NCBI GenBank assembly: GCA_022821385.1
Contig: JAJEDR010000073.1
Span: forward strand, 1 to 40,748
Length of the DNA stretch: 40,748 bases
Reading direction: 5' to 3'
DNA from: Rhodothermales bacterium
Lineage (GTDB): Bacteria > Bacteroidota > Rhodothermia > Rhodothermales > Bin80
The notes beneath the pieces are model-generated. The model was not told where the DNA came from. It ran no database searches and saw only the letters and a program-made list of their open reading frames with translations. A program made the position numbers and the translations under genes. Numbering within the stretch: the stretch's first letter is position 1; every line of letters starts with the position of its first letter. Of the stretch, positions 8,671-17,893 are shown in pieces.

Positions 8671-9813
8671 ATGAATTCATCAAAAATAGCCCCAACTGGC
8701 CGAGATAGTCATGCAAAAGGATTGGCGGGCGTTATTGCTCTAAACTCTTCTATCTGTTTCCTGGACGGTCGCAAAGGAATCCTAGTTTATCGTGGTTACC
8801 GGATAGAGGATCTCGCAACGAACAGCACCTTTGAGGATGTTGCGCATCTCCTGTGGCATGGTCACCTTCCGACTGAAGCTGAGAGGACCGGATTGTGCGA
8901 CGAATTGACCAGATTACGCGATGTGCCGGAACCGGTGCTTGATATGCTTCGTGGGTTGCCTGCGGGGAATAATCCAACGGGTGCGCTGCGAACAGCAGTT
9001 TCTATGCTGGCACATTATGATTCCGAGGCCGATGACATGTCTCCCGAGGCCAACTATCGCAAAACTCTTCGCCTGACCGCTCAGATCCCTGTTCTGATTG
9101 CGGCCCTTGCACGCTTGAAGCGCGGCGAAGCTCCTGTTGCTCCGCGCGCAACTGGCAATACAGCAAGGAATTTTCTGTATATGCTCAACGGTGAAGAGCC
9201 TGGGCCCCGTGCCGTGGAGGCTCTGGACGCAGCGTTGGTGCTACACGCGGAACACGGGTTGAATGCATCAACCTTCGCTGCACGCGTCATCGGAGCCACG
9301 CTCAGTGACCTTTACTCCGCCATCACCGGTGGGATTGGAGCACTCAAAGGCGCCCTGCACGGAGGGGCGAACACGCGTGTTATGCGTATGCTGCTTGAGC
9401 TCCATAAGAGCGGCGAAGATCCTAAAGCGTTCGTACGTCGTAAGCTTGCGGCAAAAGAGCGCATTATGGGATTTGGGCATCGTGTCTACAAAACTCTGGA
9501 TCCAAGAGCAAACGTCCTCCGTCAAATGCTTATGGAGCTTGGACGCGAGCGGGATGCTATGCATTGGGTAGATCTATGCTATACATTGACGCAGGTTGTT
9601 GAAGAGGAAAAAGGCATTAACGCCAATGTAGATTTTTACAGTGCACCGATATACCACCTGTTAGGCATTGACGCGGATTTCTTCACATCACTTTTTGTAA
9701 TGGGTCGTATCACCGGCTGGACTGCGCACTTGCTGGAACAATGGGAGGACAATCGATTAATTCGACCACGGGCGGCTTATACTGGTCCCATGGGTCTCAA
9801 GGTTAATCAGTGA
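8671..9813 (+). CDS. gltA: Citrate synthase
   Basis: Condenses oxaloacetate and acetyl-CoA to citrate, the entry step of the TCA cycle. The 380-residue length and the start GLAGVIALNSSICFLDG with LVYRGYRIEDLA fit the short dimeric type (as in Gram-positives and archaea), which lacks the N-terminal NADH-regulated domain of the enterobacterial enzyme. Active-site motifs are complete: GALHGGAN near residue 227 with its histidine, GFGHRVYKTLDPRA near 268 with the second histidine, and NVDFYSAPIYHLLGI near 320 with the catalytic aspartate. ATG 8671 fits the family start. It is followed after 84 bp by the succinate dehydrogenase operon, in the same direction, so TCA genes are clustered here. A 2-methylcitrate synthase activity cannot be excluded. 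Confidence 0.94.
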   Translation: MNSSKIAPTGRDSHAKGLAGVIALNSSICFLDGRKGILVYRGYRIEDLATNSTFEDVAHLLWHGHLPTEAERTGLCDELTRLRDVPEPVLDMLRGLPAGNNPTGALRTAVSMLAHYDSEADDMSPEANYRKTLRLTAQIPVLIAALARLKRGEAPVAPRATGNTARNFLYMLNGEEPGPRAVEALDAALVLHAEHGLNASTFAARVIGATLSDLYSAITGGIGALKGALHGGANTRVMRMLLELHKSGEDPKAFVRRKLAAKERIMGFGHRVYKTLDPRANVLRQMLMELGRERDAMHWVDLCYTLTQVVEEEKGINANVDFYSAPIYHLLGIDADFFTSLFVMGRITGWTAHLLEQWEDNRLIRPRAAYTGPMGLKVNQ

Positions 9814-9897
9814 TCAGGTTTACGCGCAGGGATTAATGGTCGGTGATATTACAAAAATTGCTTCACAGTCAACTCGCTAGTTTACTTTGTTAAAATC

Positions 9898-10602
9898 ATG
9901 TCTCGTCCGGATGTCACGTTGCTATCGGCCCTCATGTCTCCAGTTGGCCGCAAGGTCTTGACTGGAGTTACAGGAATTGGCTTGGTTGCGTTCGTGATTG
10001 TCCATATGATTGGCAACTTGTCGTACCTGTCACCGGACCCACAGGCTTATAATGCCTACGCGCACAAGTTGATGAGTTGGGGTTGGCTACTCTATACCAT
10101 GGAGATCGGCCTGGCGCTTTGTTTTCTTCTACATGCCATTGTAGGCGTCTCTATTCAGGTGCGCCGACGCAAGGCTCGCCCAGTAGGCTACAAGGCATAC
10201 AAGAGTGCAGGCAGCCCGAGTCGATCAGGGTACAGTGCACGCTCTATGATCCTCACAGGGATTATTCTGCTCGGATTCCTGATCCTGCACTTGAATTCTT
10301 TCAAATTTGGACCGGGCGAGGCGGAAGGCTACACGGCTATACTGCAAAGTGGTGAAGAAGTACGTGACCTACGACGCCTTATGACCGAAAAATTCCGGGA
10401 GCCACTCTATGCGTTTGGATACCCTGTAGTGATGGTTCTTCTCGGGATGCACATGCGACATGGTGTGTGGAGTGCACTGCAATCTTTGGGGATGATGAGC
10501 CGGCGCCTGTCGCCATATGTTTATGCGTTTGCAGCGGTTCTAGGTGCGCTGGTGGCCATCGGTTTCCTGGTCGTTCCGCTTTACATCTATTTCTCGGCAT
10601 GA
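9898..10602 (+). CDS. sdhC: Succinate dehydrogenase cytochrome b558 subunit
   Basis: Membrane anchor of complex II, of the single-polypeptide b558 type with five transmembrane helices and two haems, carrying electrons to menaquinone. At 234 residues the helices lie at about 24-46, 62-84, 116-136, 160-185 and 205-230. Candidate haem histidines are in IVHMIGN (helix I), LLHAIVG (II), LILHLNSF (III) and LGMHMRHG (IV). The stop overlaps the sdhA start as ATGA, which gives translational coupling. This gene order C-A-B with one anchor is the Bacteroidota/epsilon-type arrangement. Confidence 0.93.
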   Translation: MSRPDVTLLSALMSPVGRKVLTGVTGIGLVAFVIVHMIGNLSYLSPDPQAYNAYAHKLMSWGWLLYTMEIGLALCFLLHAIVGVSIQVRRRKARPVGYKAYKSAGSPSRSGYSARSMILTGIILLGFLILHLNSFKFGPGEAEGYTAILQSGEEVRDLRRLMTEKFREPLYAFGYPVVMVLLGMHMRHGVWSALQSLGMMSRRLSPYVYAFAAVLGALVAIGFLVVPLYIYFSA

Positions 10603-12554
10603 GTGACGAAGTAGCTAGTTCTATGTCAGAGGTATCACACAGTCCGCGCTTGGACGCGAAAGTGCCCGCCGGGCGTCTTCAGGAAAAGTGGGATGCATAC
10701 AAGGATGCAGTTTCCCTTGTCAGTCCAGCCAATAAGCGTTCGCACAATATTCTTGTGGTGGGTTCAGGTCTCGCAGGTGCTTCTGCTGCGGCCACACTTG
10801 CGGGGCTGGGATACAACGTCAAGTGTTTCTGTATTCAGGACTCGGCACGCAGGGCCCACTCCATTGCGGCCCAGGGAGGCATTAACGCCGCCAAGAACTA
10901 TCCGAACGATGGGGATACCGTTTGGCGACTGTTCTACGATACCATAAAAGGCGGAGACTACCGCTCGCGAGAAGCGAATGTGTATCGTCTTGCGCAAGTA
11001 TCAAGCAATATCATTGATCAGGCCGTCGCTCAGGGCGTTCCGTTTGCACGCGAGTACGGAGGCGTATTGGCCAATCGCTCCTTCGGGGGAGCACAGGTGT
11101 CCCGCACTTTCTATGCAAGAGGTCAAACCGGGCAGCAATTGCTGCTTGGAGCTTACCAGGCGCTCAGTCATCAGATCGCTGCGGGACGCGTGACCATGTT
11201 ACCCCGCAGAGAAATGCTTGATCTGGTTGTGGCAAAAGATCGTGCCCGTGGTATTATTACACGCGATCTGGTCACAGGCGAGCTTGAGCGTCATGCAGGC
11301 GATGCAGTACTGCTTTGTACAGGGGGATACGGTAATGCCTACTACCTGTCAACAAATGCCAAAAACTCCAATGTGACCGCCGCTTGGCGTTGTTACAAAC
11401 GCGGTGCATTCTTCGCCAATCCCTGCTACACGCAAATCCATCCGACCTGCATCCCAGTTTCTGGGGATTACCAGTCCAAGCTCACACTGATGAGTGAGAG
11501 TTTGCGTAACGATGGCCGCGTTTGGGTTCCCAAAGATCCGAAAGATACACGTGCACCGGAGGCAATCCCTGAGGATGCAAGAGACTATTATCTGGAGCGT
11601 CGTTATCCGAGCTTCGGAAACCTTGTTCCAAGGGACGTAGCTTCACGCGCAGCGAAAAAAGAATGTGATGCGGGAAGAGGCGTCGGCGAGACCCGACTGG
11701 CGGTCTATCTTGATTTTGATGCTGCAATCCGGCGTTTGGGTGCCTCATCAATTCAAGACCGCTATGGGAATTTGTTTGAAATGTACGAGCGCATCACCGG
11801 AGACGATCCCTATAGAACTCCAATGCGGATCTATCCAGCGGTGCACTATACAATGGGAGGGCTTTGGGTGGATTATGAACTTCAGAGTACTATTCCAGGC
11901 CTCTTTGTACTTGGAGAAGCCAATTTCAGTGATCATGGTGCCAACCGTCTTGGAGCCAGCGCCTTGATGCAGGGGCTGGCGGATGGGTACTTTGTTGTTC
12001 CATATACGTTGGGGGCGTATGTGGCCGGCATACGCCAGTCGGAGGGCATTTCCGAATCGCACGAAGCTTTTGCTGCTGCTGAAGAAGAAGCCGGCGCGCG
12101 TATTGACCAGATGCTCAATAACAAGGGAGACAAGTCGCCAACGCAGTTTCATCGGGAGTTGGGTCAACTCCTTTGGAATCATGTAGGTATGGCACGTGAC
12201 CGTGCTGGCCTGGAAGAAGCGATACCTGCAATAGAAAGCCTGAGAGATGAATTTTGGGAGCGGATCCACGTACCCGGCTCTGCCGACCGGTTCAACAAGA
12301 ATTTGGAATTTGCAGGCCGAGTAGCAGACTTTATCGAACTTGGATCACTTATGGCCCAGGATGCCCTTCGTCGTGAAGAATCTTGCGGAGGACATTTCCG
12401 CGAAGAATATCAGACTTCCGAGGGGGAAGCTGTACGCAATGACGAAGTGTTCGCTGACGTAGCGGCCTGGGAGCACACCGATCGTCGTCCTGTTTTGCAC
12501 CTCGAAAAACTATCCTTCGAGAATGTGCATCCATCCACACGCAGTTACAAGTAG
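10599..12554 (+). CDS. sdhA: Succinate dehydrogenase flavoprotein subunit
   Basis: Catalytic subunit of complex II, oxidising succinate to fumarate with covalent FAD. The frame stays open upstream to 10467, but the start at 10599 is chosen because it overlaps the sdhC stop (ATGA) and leaves the FAD-binding fold at a normal distance. Features: dinucleotide motif GSGLAG at 55-60, flavin-linking histidine H87 in [15 protein letters not shown], substrate loop with IHPTCIP, and the C-terminal [20 protein letters not shown] followed by a conserved [12 protein letters not shown]. The protein is 651 residues, matching the long b558-type SdhA. A second ATG at 10623 is the only other reasonable start. 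Part of sdhCAB. Confidence 0.95.
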   Translation: MSDEVASSMSEVSHSPRLDAKVPAGRLQEKWDAYKDAVSLVSPANKRSHNILVVGSGLAGASAAATLAGLGYNVKCFCIQDSARRAHSIAAQGGINAAKNYPNDGDTVWRLFYDTIKGGDYRSREANVYRLAQVSSNIIDQAVAQGVPFAREYGGVLANRSFGGAQVSRTFYARGQTGQQLLLGAYQALSHQIAAGRVTMLPRREMLDLVVAKDRARGIITRDLVTGELERHAGDAVLLCTGGYGNAYYLSTNAKNSNVTAAWRCYKRGAFFANPCYTQIHPTCIPVSGDYQSKLTLMSESLRNDGRVWVPKDPKDTRAPEAIPEDARDYYLERRYPSFGNLVPRDVASRAAKKECDAGRGVGETRLAVYLDFDAAIRRLGASSIQDRYGNLFEMYERITGDDPYRTPMRIYPAVHYTMGGLWVDYELQSTIPGLFVLGEANFSDHGANRLGASALMQGLADGYFVVPYTLGAYVAGIRQSEGISESHEAFAAAEEEAGARIDQMLNNKGDKSPTQFHRELGQLLWNHVGMARDRAGLEEAIPAIESLRDEFWERIHVPGSADRFNKNLEFAGRVADFIELGSLMAQDALRREESCGGHFREEYQTSEGEAVRNDEVFADVAAWEHTDRRPVLHLEKLSFENVHPSTRSYK

Positions 12555-12558
12555 TGCT

Positions 12559-13314
12559 ATGGCAAAAAACATGACCATAAACCTGCGTATCTGGAGGCAA
12601 AAAAGCCCCGAATCCCCAGGTAAGCTGGTTGACTATACAGTCAGTAATGCGAGCGAGCACATGTCCTTTCTGGAGTTGCTTGATGTGCTCAACGAGCAGC
12701 TTATTGCCAGTGAGGATGATCCCGTGGAGTTTGACAGTGATTGTCGTGAAGGGATTTGCGGATCGTGTGGACTAATGGTCGCGGGCATTGCTCACGGCCC
12801 CCAACAACGTACAGCGGTCTGCCAGCTGCATATGCGGAGCTTCAAGGATGGGGATACAATTACGGTGGAGCCATTCCGTGCGAGGGCGTTTCCAATCGTT
12901 CGGGATCTTGTCGTTGATCGGAGCGCATTTGACCGCATCATTACTGCTCATGGGTACGTTTCTGTGAAAACCGGATCTGCACCCGATGCCAATGCCATTC
13001 CAATCTCTAAGGATGCTGCGGAGGAAGCCATGGATTTTGCGGCTTGTATTGGTTGCGGTGCGTGCGTGGCGGCGTGTCCTAATGGCAGCGCCTCTCTTTT
13101 TACAGCAGCAAAAATTGCACATCTAGCGCTACTTCCTCAAGGGCAAGTGGAAGCTTCACGACGTGTTGTGGCCATGGTGGATCAGATGGAAGCAGAGGGA
13201 TTCGGGGACTGTTCCAACTATGCCGAATGTGAAGCGGTGTGCCCAAAAGGGATTTCCGTGTCTGGGATTGCGAGCATGCGGCGGGCTTACATGAAGGGGG
13301 CCTTTTCAAAATAG
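12559..13314 (+). CDS. sdhB: Succinate dehydrogenase iron-sulfur subunit
   Basis: Electron-transfer subunit of complex II, linking FAD to the membrane haems and quinone. The frame extends upstream to 12523, but ATG 12559 is 5 bp after the sdhA stop and gives the usual 251 residues. The [2Fe-2S] ligands are C62, C67, C70 ([11 protein letters not shown]) and C88. The [4Fe-4S]/[3Fe-4S] ligands lie in [14 protein letters not shown] (C153, C156, C159, C163) and [14 protein letters not shown] (C208, C214, C218). All eleven cysteines are present. Last gene of the sdhCAB operon. Confidence 0.95.
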   Translation: MAKNMTINLRIWRQKSPESPGKLVDYTVSNASEHMSFLELLDVLNEQLIASEDDPVEFDSDCREGICGSCGLMVAGIAHGPQQRTAVCQLHMRSFKDGDTITVEPFRARAFPIVRDLVVDRSAFDRIITAHGYVSVKTGSAPDANAIPISKDAAEEAMDFAACIGCGACVAACPNGSASLFTAAKIAHLALLPQGQVEASRRVVAMVDQMEAEGFGDCSNYAECEAVCPKGISVSGIASMRRAYMKGAFSK

Positions 13315-13359
13315 ACACTTTTCCTTCCCTCCTGACATCCTTTTTTCCAGTACCATAGG

Positions 13360-14631
13360 ATGCCTTCCGTGGTAGTTGATATTTTATTGCTGGTCATATC
13401 GATCTATGCCATTGTACGGTCGAGTGACTTACTGGTAGATCAGGCCAGTCGGATTGGAAATAGACTCCGGTTAAGGGATTATTTCATTGGCAGTTTTCTG
13501 GTTGGGATCGGCACCTCTCTTCCAGAGCTTTTCACCTCGGTTGCTGCCGTAAATCTGGGTACTCCGACCCTGGTAACCCCAACCATCTTCGGGACGATAA
13601 TTGCCAACCTAGGGGCAGGTTTTGGGTTGGGCGTGCTGGTACTCTATTTTTTTGTCCAGACGGGAAACAGGTTTTATTTGTTCACCAAAACGCAGGCGTT
13701 GTCTAATGGTTATCTGACTTTCGACACAAAAATCACTTTTCCCGTGTTTTTTGCTGCCGCATCTGTGATCTTGGCTTGGGCCGTTTGTCTAGACAATGTT
13801 TTCAGCCGTGCGGATGCCATGTTGTTCTTTGGCTTCTATGTAGCCTTCATGGTTACGGAGATCAACCGCGGCCGCCGTCAGAGAATCAGTAGTACTGAGT
13901 CTGCTGTGCAGCAGCATGACGAACGATCCTTTTCTTCGCGCAGTTGGGGTAGCGAAGCGTGGCTGAAAGTTGGCCTTTCCTTTCTGGTATTTGCTTTGGT
14001 TTTTCTTCCTCCCATTTGGTCAAAGCTACTGGAGATGTCAAGGGATGCAGGAGATGTTGCTCGCTTCTGCTTCATCGGTGGGTTGGGACTGCTGTTCATT
14101 CTTCAGGCCTCGAGTAGTTTTTCATGGGGCCGATTCAGATCAGCAGCTTCAGATCGTCCAACAGCCCGTTCGGCCTCGCTTCGAACATGGGTTGCAGGCA
14201 TACTGTTGGTCTTCAGCATCGTGGTTCTTTATTTCAGTGGAGTAATCGTAGTGCATGCACTTCAGGCACTTGAGACGGACTTGGGGGTAGATTCAGGGAT
14301 TCTCGCTGCCAGTGCACTGGCAATTGGTACGTCCCTTCCCGACATTGCTGTCGCTCTGAACGTTGTCCGGCGTGGTCGGCATGAACTATTGGTCGGTCAC
14401 ATTTTTCAGTCGAACGTATTTGATGTATTCCTGATTATGGCCATTTGCGGCTTCATTACGCCCCTCCCGGACGTGGCATCGGGGCCCGCCATTATTTCTA
14501 TCTTGGCGTCTGTGGTGCTGACTCTGCCATTATTGTGGACGCTGCGTTCCAAGCGGCTAACGCTGTCCGGTGGAATAGGACTACTCTTGGGTTTCCTGGT
14601 TTTCCTTGGTCTGCTATATGGCTACGGCTAG
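13360..14631 (+). CDS. CaCA-family sodium/calcium exchanger
   Basis: Integral inner-membrane cation exchanger, 423 residues, with about ten hydrophobic helices arranged as two inverted halves. The alpha-repeat motifs are clear: GSFLVGIGTSLPELFTSVAA in the first half (about residue 45) and ASALAIGTSLPDIAVALN in the second (about 315), followed by GHIFQSNVFDV, with the acidic residues E and D that bind the cation. A polar loop (about 165-200) separates the halves. It follows sdhB by 45 bp on the same strand, so it could be read from the same transcript. Direction and ion (Ca2+, or another divalent cation, against Na+ or H+) are not determined by the sequence. Confidence 0.88.
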   Translation: MPSVVVDILLLVISIYAIVRSSDLLVDQASRIGNRLRLRDYFIGSFLVGIGTSLPELFTSVAAVNLGTPTLVTPTIFGTIIANLGAGFGLGVLVLYFFVQTGNRFYLFTKTQALSNGYLTFDTKITFPVFFAAASVILAWAVCLDNVFSRADAMLFFGFYVAFMVTEINRGRRQRISSTESAVQQHDERSFSSRSWGSEAWLKVGLSFLVFALVFLPPIWSKLLEMSRDAGDVARFCFIGGLGLLFILQASSSFSWGRFRSAASDRPTARSASLRTWVAGILLVFSIVVLYFSGVIVVHALQALETDLGVDSGILAASALAIGTSLPDIAVALNVVRRGRHELLVGHIFQSNVFDVFLIMAICGFITPLPDVASGPAIISILASVVLTLPLLWTLRSKRLTLSGGIGLLLGFLVFLGLLYGYG

Positions 14632-14897
14632 TGCTCGATCGGACAATCCTGTACTTTGCTCCTTATTTACGATTGATGCTCCTTGATCACTGCGGGATGA
14701 TCAGACGCAAGATTGATTCGTTCTTGACACCAGGTCAAAGCCTCAAACTCCCAATCCGACCCGTAACGAAGGGTTGGCTTCCATGTAGTCGAGTTGGGGC
14801 AACTCCTTTGTATACCTTGGCTAGTCCATATAACTTCGGTAGTTTCATCTGCTTACTTTATGGTAGTAGCATAAAATTTTAGCCAACAGGTTGTGTT

Positions 14898-17879
14898 ATG
14901 GTAGGTAAGCGAACCGCTGAAAAAAAGTTTTTGCGGGCGCTTGGTCAGGCACTGCAGCGGTCGAGCGCACACTGGTCTGCAAAACCTGAATGTGTGAGAA
15001 TAGATGAACCCAATTTGTTGCACACAAGCAAAACTTCAGAATTAAACTCCGACATTCTAATTGATGATGAAATTTTTCCACCAATCATCATCGAATGCTC
15101 ATTCAGTGCACGGGATGCGGACCGGGACGCAGTTGCACGACTCGGACTAGAGACGCGAACGGACCGAACCCAAGTCGTTACCACCATTGCCCTCTGTATC
15201 CCGAAAAGATTTCAAAAAGATCGCGTTCCCAATATCACGGACCTCCTTTGGGAAGGAGCTCCGATCATGTACGCAGTCCATCAACTCCTGGAAGGCACCC
15301 GAGGAATCCATGCTCACCGTGTGGAACGGCGCCGATGGCCTCAAAACGGATTTATCAAGGGCAATGTATTTGACCTTTCGTCATTCTTGTCTCGGGTAAG
15401 ATTACCTCAAGAAGAAATAGATGCCGTTGGAAAACGTGTTGCTCAACTCGTGGAAGACGCAGCGGATGGACTGGAGGCAGCACTATCGCCCGAGGAGCAG
15501 CAAGAGATTGCGTGGCATCTGTACCAACACTCACCGCTCGGCGGACTTCGTACGGTAACGTTGTTGTGGTTGAATGCACTGTCAACACAGCAGAGACTCG
15601 CCAGGCAGGGTATAGAAGAAGTCCCGCTCATTAGCTCCACCAGTACATCCTCTCTGGACGTGATCGAACAGGCAGAGGCATGGCATATCATCAACAAACA
15701 CTGCCAGAATTCTGTCTTTAAGCCTGCGATTGAAGCACTCCAGCTGGCCGGAAAATTCAATCCTGAAGAAATCCCGCACGTGCTTTCGAAGCTGATCAAA
15801 GCTACTCAGGAGATCGAGACGGCACGATTAGGACTGCATATCAATATTGGTGCTGAGCTATTCCCAAAGCTGAGCGAGGACCGGAAAGAGGCGGCTGCCT
15901 TTTATACACAACCAGCCACAGCCGAGCTTTTGGCTGATCTAACCATTGACGAGTCGCTGCTCACCGAAGAGGAATGGGCGGATGCAGACCTATTCGGAAA
16001 GCACTATCTGAGCGATTTGTCCTGTGGAACCGGCACACTGCTTCGTGCGGGTTACCAGCGTGTGTCAGCACTTCACGAGTATGCCGGAGGCAACTTGGAA
16101 AGCCTCCGCAAACTACATATGGCGGCTATGGAGGGCGGTATTATCGGGACAGATGTGAATCCTATTGCTGCCCACCTTACGATGTCCTCTCTGGCTGCGT
16201 TGGGATTTGGCGATCCATATGGAAATACGCAGATCGGATGGGTTAGCATCGGAGGAGAAAAAGGACAAACAGGATCCCTGGAATATTTTGCGACGCAGCG
16301 CGTGGTTGATCTTTTCAGCGCGAGGGCGGGGAAATTCGCGGACAACGGCGCTAAAAATGCTGTTTATGTCCAGGATGGTTCAATCGACTGGATTCTCATG
16401 AATCCACCCTATTCCCGGACCCGTGGAGGTTTAAGTGTTTTCGATATTGGAGGTCTGTCGGAGACTGAACGAAAGGCCTGCCAGAAGCGCTGGAAGAGCC
16501 TAGTGAAGAAAGAGGCAGTGAATAATCGGGCAGGATTAGCCGCATCTTTTCTTGCCTTGGCCCGCCAGAAATGCAAACCGGGGGGACGGGTTGGTTTTGT
16601 GCTGCCGTTGTCTGCGGCCTTTGCGGAATCATGGGCCGTTACGCGGCGCATGATTGAGCAGGAGTTTGAAGATATCATAGCCATAACTGTAGCGGATCGC
16701 CGGGCTTCGGTAAATCAGTCGCTTTCTGCCGACACAGGCATGCAAGAAATGCTTTTTGTGGGTACTAAACGGAGTACGCATGGTCGCAAAGGAGAACTTT
16801 CTGTCGCGAACGTGTACTGCGTTACACTACGTCAATCTGTTCTTCGCACCGGGGAAGCCGGCGTGATTGCTCGCTCGATTCAATCGGCACTCAAGCAAAT
16901 CAAAGGTTCTTCGACCACTTATTCTATCAGGGTGGGTGATGATGAGGCAGGACAAATATGCGCCTTTACAACCAAGGCAGCCGGAGCTCCCTGGAACCCT
17001 TTGGGAGTTTTGCATGCCAGCCTTGCATTGACTGCCAATGCACTCCTGGAAGGGGTCATCCGCTTTGACGAGCATATTGCATCAATCGGTGTGCGTATGT
17101 CCACAATCGGAGATCTATTCAATGTTGGACCCACACACGACATGATAGGGCACCTGTCGGGCAGGGACCCGCGCGGGGCTTTCGAGTTCGTTCCGGTTGT
17201 CAGCCCGATAGACGCAATCGGTCCAGACCGTGCGCTCTGGAAGGCCGATAGCCACACACAGAAATACTTGACCGTATCGCTCACGCACAAGGGGATGTCT
17301 CCCACTGGGGTTGGATCGGAAGCCAAAAGGGAGGCAATGCGGCAATTTCGAAGTACGCTGTTCTATGCACGAAACATGCGCTGGACCTCTCAGGCATTAT
17401 TGTCCGCAGTAACAACGTATCCGGGTATGGGCGGGTCAACCTGGACTTCGCTGCAACACGAAGATCAGCATGTGCTCAAGGCTTTTGCCCTGTGGGCCAA
17501 TTCTACATTGGGTTTCCTGGTTCACTGGACACAGGGCCAACGGACGCACAGCGGACGATCCAGAACACAGGTCAAAGCATTAGCAGATATTCCCTGCCCA
17601 AGACTAGATCAGATACCGAAAACCCGACTAGAACAGGCTGCAGCTGCATTTGATGAATTTTCCAAACAGAGCTTACTCCCGGCCTGCCAGTCCCATGCAG
17701 ACGATGTACGCGAGAAGATAGACCACGCGGTCCTTAAGATGCTTGATCTGACGGGTAACAATATTCCCGAAACCGTAGCCACAATACGCTGGCTCTGGTG
17801 CAATGAACCATCTGTACATGGTCAGAATCGAGAAGCACTTGCCCTCTTGGAATCAAAATTGTTACGCCAGCAACCCTGA
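14898..17879 (+). CDS. Solitary N6-adenine DNA methyltransferase with nuclease-like N-terminus (type IIG-like)
   Basis: Large protein of 993 residues, likely to methylate adenine in DNA. The SAM-binding motif I is DLSCGTGTLL (about 373-382) and catalytic motif IV is NPPY (about 501-504). Just before them FYTQPATAELLADL (about 335) is the usual N-6 methylase preamble. The C-terminal 350 residues resemble target-recognition regions (TRDs) with RSRTQVKALADIPCP near 895. At the N-terminus, D52 in SDILIDDE and E66 in IIIECS sit like a PD-(D/E)xK nuclease core, but the lysine position is serine (S68). It could be a type IIG restriction-modification enzyme, a nuclease-dead methyltransferase, or a phage-defence protein. 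No partner gene for a separate specificity or restriction subunit lies nearby. It runs convergent to the LysM gene with only 14 bp between them. Confidence 0.82.
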   Translation: MVGKRTAEKKFLRALGQALQRSSAHWSAKPECVRIDEPNLLHTSKTSELNSDILIDDEIFPPIIIECSFSARDADRDAVARLGLETRTDRTQVVTTIALCIPKRFQKDRVPNITDLLWEGAPIMYAVHQLLEGTRGIHAHRVERRRWPQNGFIKGNVFDLSSFLSRVRLPQEEIDAVGKRVAQLVEDAADGLEAALSPEEQQEIAWHLYQHSPLGGLRTVTLLWLNALSTQQRLARQGIEEVPLISSTSTSSLDVIEQAEAWHIINKHCQNSVFKPAIEALQLAGKFNPEEIPHVLSKLIKATQEIETARLGLHINIGAELFPKLSEDRKEAAAFYTQPATAELLADLTIDESLLTEEEWADADLFGKHYLSDLSCGTGTLLRAGYQRVSALHEYAGGNLESLRKLHMAAMEGGIIGTDVNPIAAHLTMSSLAALGFGDPYGNTQIGWVSIGGEKGQTGSLEYFATQRVVDLFSARAGKFADNGAKNAVYVQDGSIDWILMNPPYSRTRGGLSVFDIGGLSETERKACQKRWKSLVKKEAVNNRAGLAASFLALARQKCKPGGRVGFVLPLSAAFAESWAVTRRMIEQEFEDIIAITVADRRASVNQSLSADTGMQEMLFVGTKRSTHGRKGELSVANVYCVTLRQSVLRTGEAGVIARSIQSALKQIKGSSTTYSIRVGDDEAGQICAFTTKAAGAPWNPLGVLHASLALTANALLEGVIRFDEHIASIGVRMSTIGDLFNVGPTHDMIGHLSGRDPRGAFEFVPVVSPIDAIGPDRALWKADSHTQKYLTVSLTHKGMSPTGVGSEAKREAMRQFRSTLFYARNMRWTSQALLSAVTTYPGMGGSTWTSLQHEDQHVLKAFALWANSTLGFLVHWTQGQRTHSGRSRTQVKALADIPCPRLDQIPKTRLEQAAAAFDEFSKQSLLPACQSHADDVREKIDHAVLKMLDLTGNNIPETVATIRWLWCNEPSVHGQNREALALLESKLLRQQP

Positions 17880-17893
17880 TCGGCCACAGAGAC

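Noticed and set aside
8462..8674. 70-codon plus-strand frame before citrate synthase
   Set aside because: Overlaps the real citrate synthase start and has no protein-like organisation.
14684..14703. Two TGATCA palindromes 8 bp apart after the exchanger gene
   Set aside because: Short self-palindromes occur by chance and no T tract follows; not enough for a terminator or operator call.
14632..14897. Possible tRNA-like folding between the exchanger and the methyltransferase
   Set aside because: No conserved T-loop (GGTTCRANYCC) or matching acceptor stem could be found there or elsewhere in the window.
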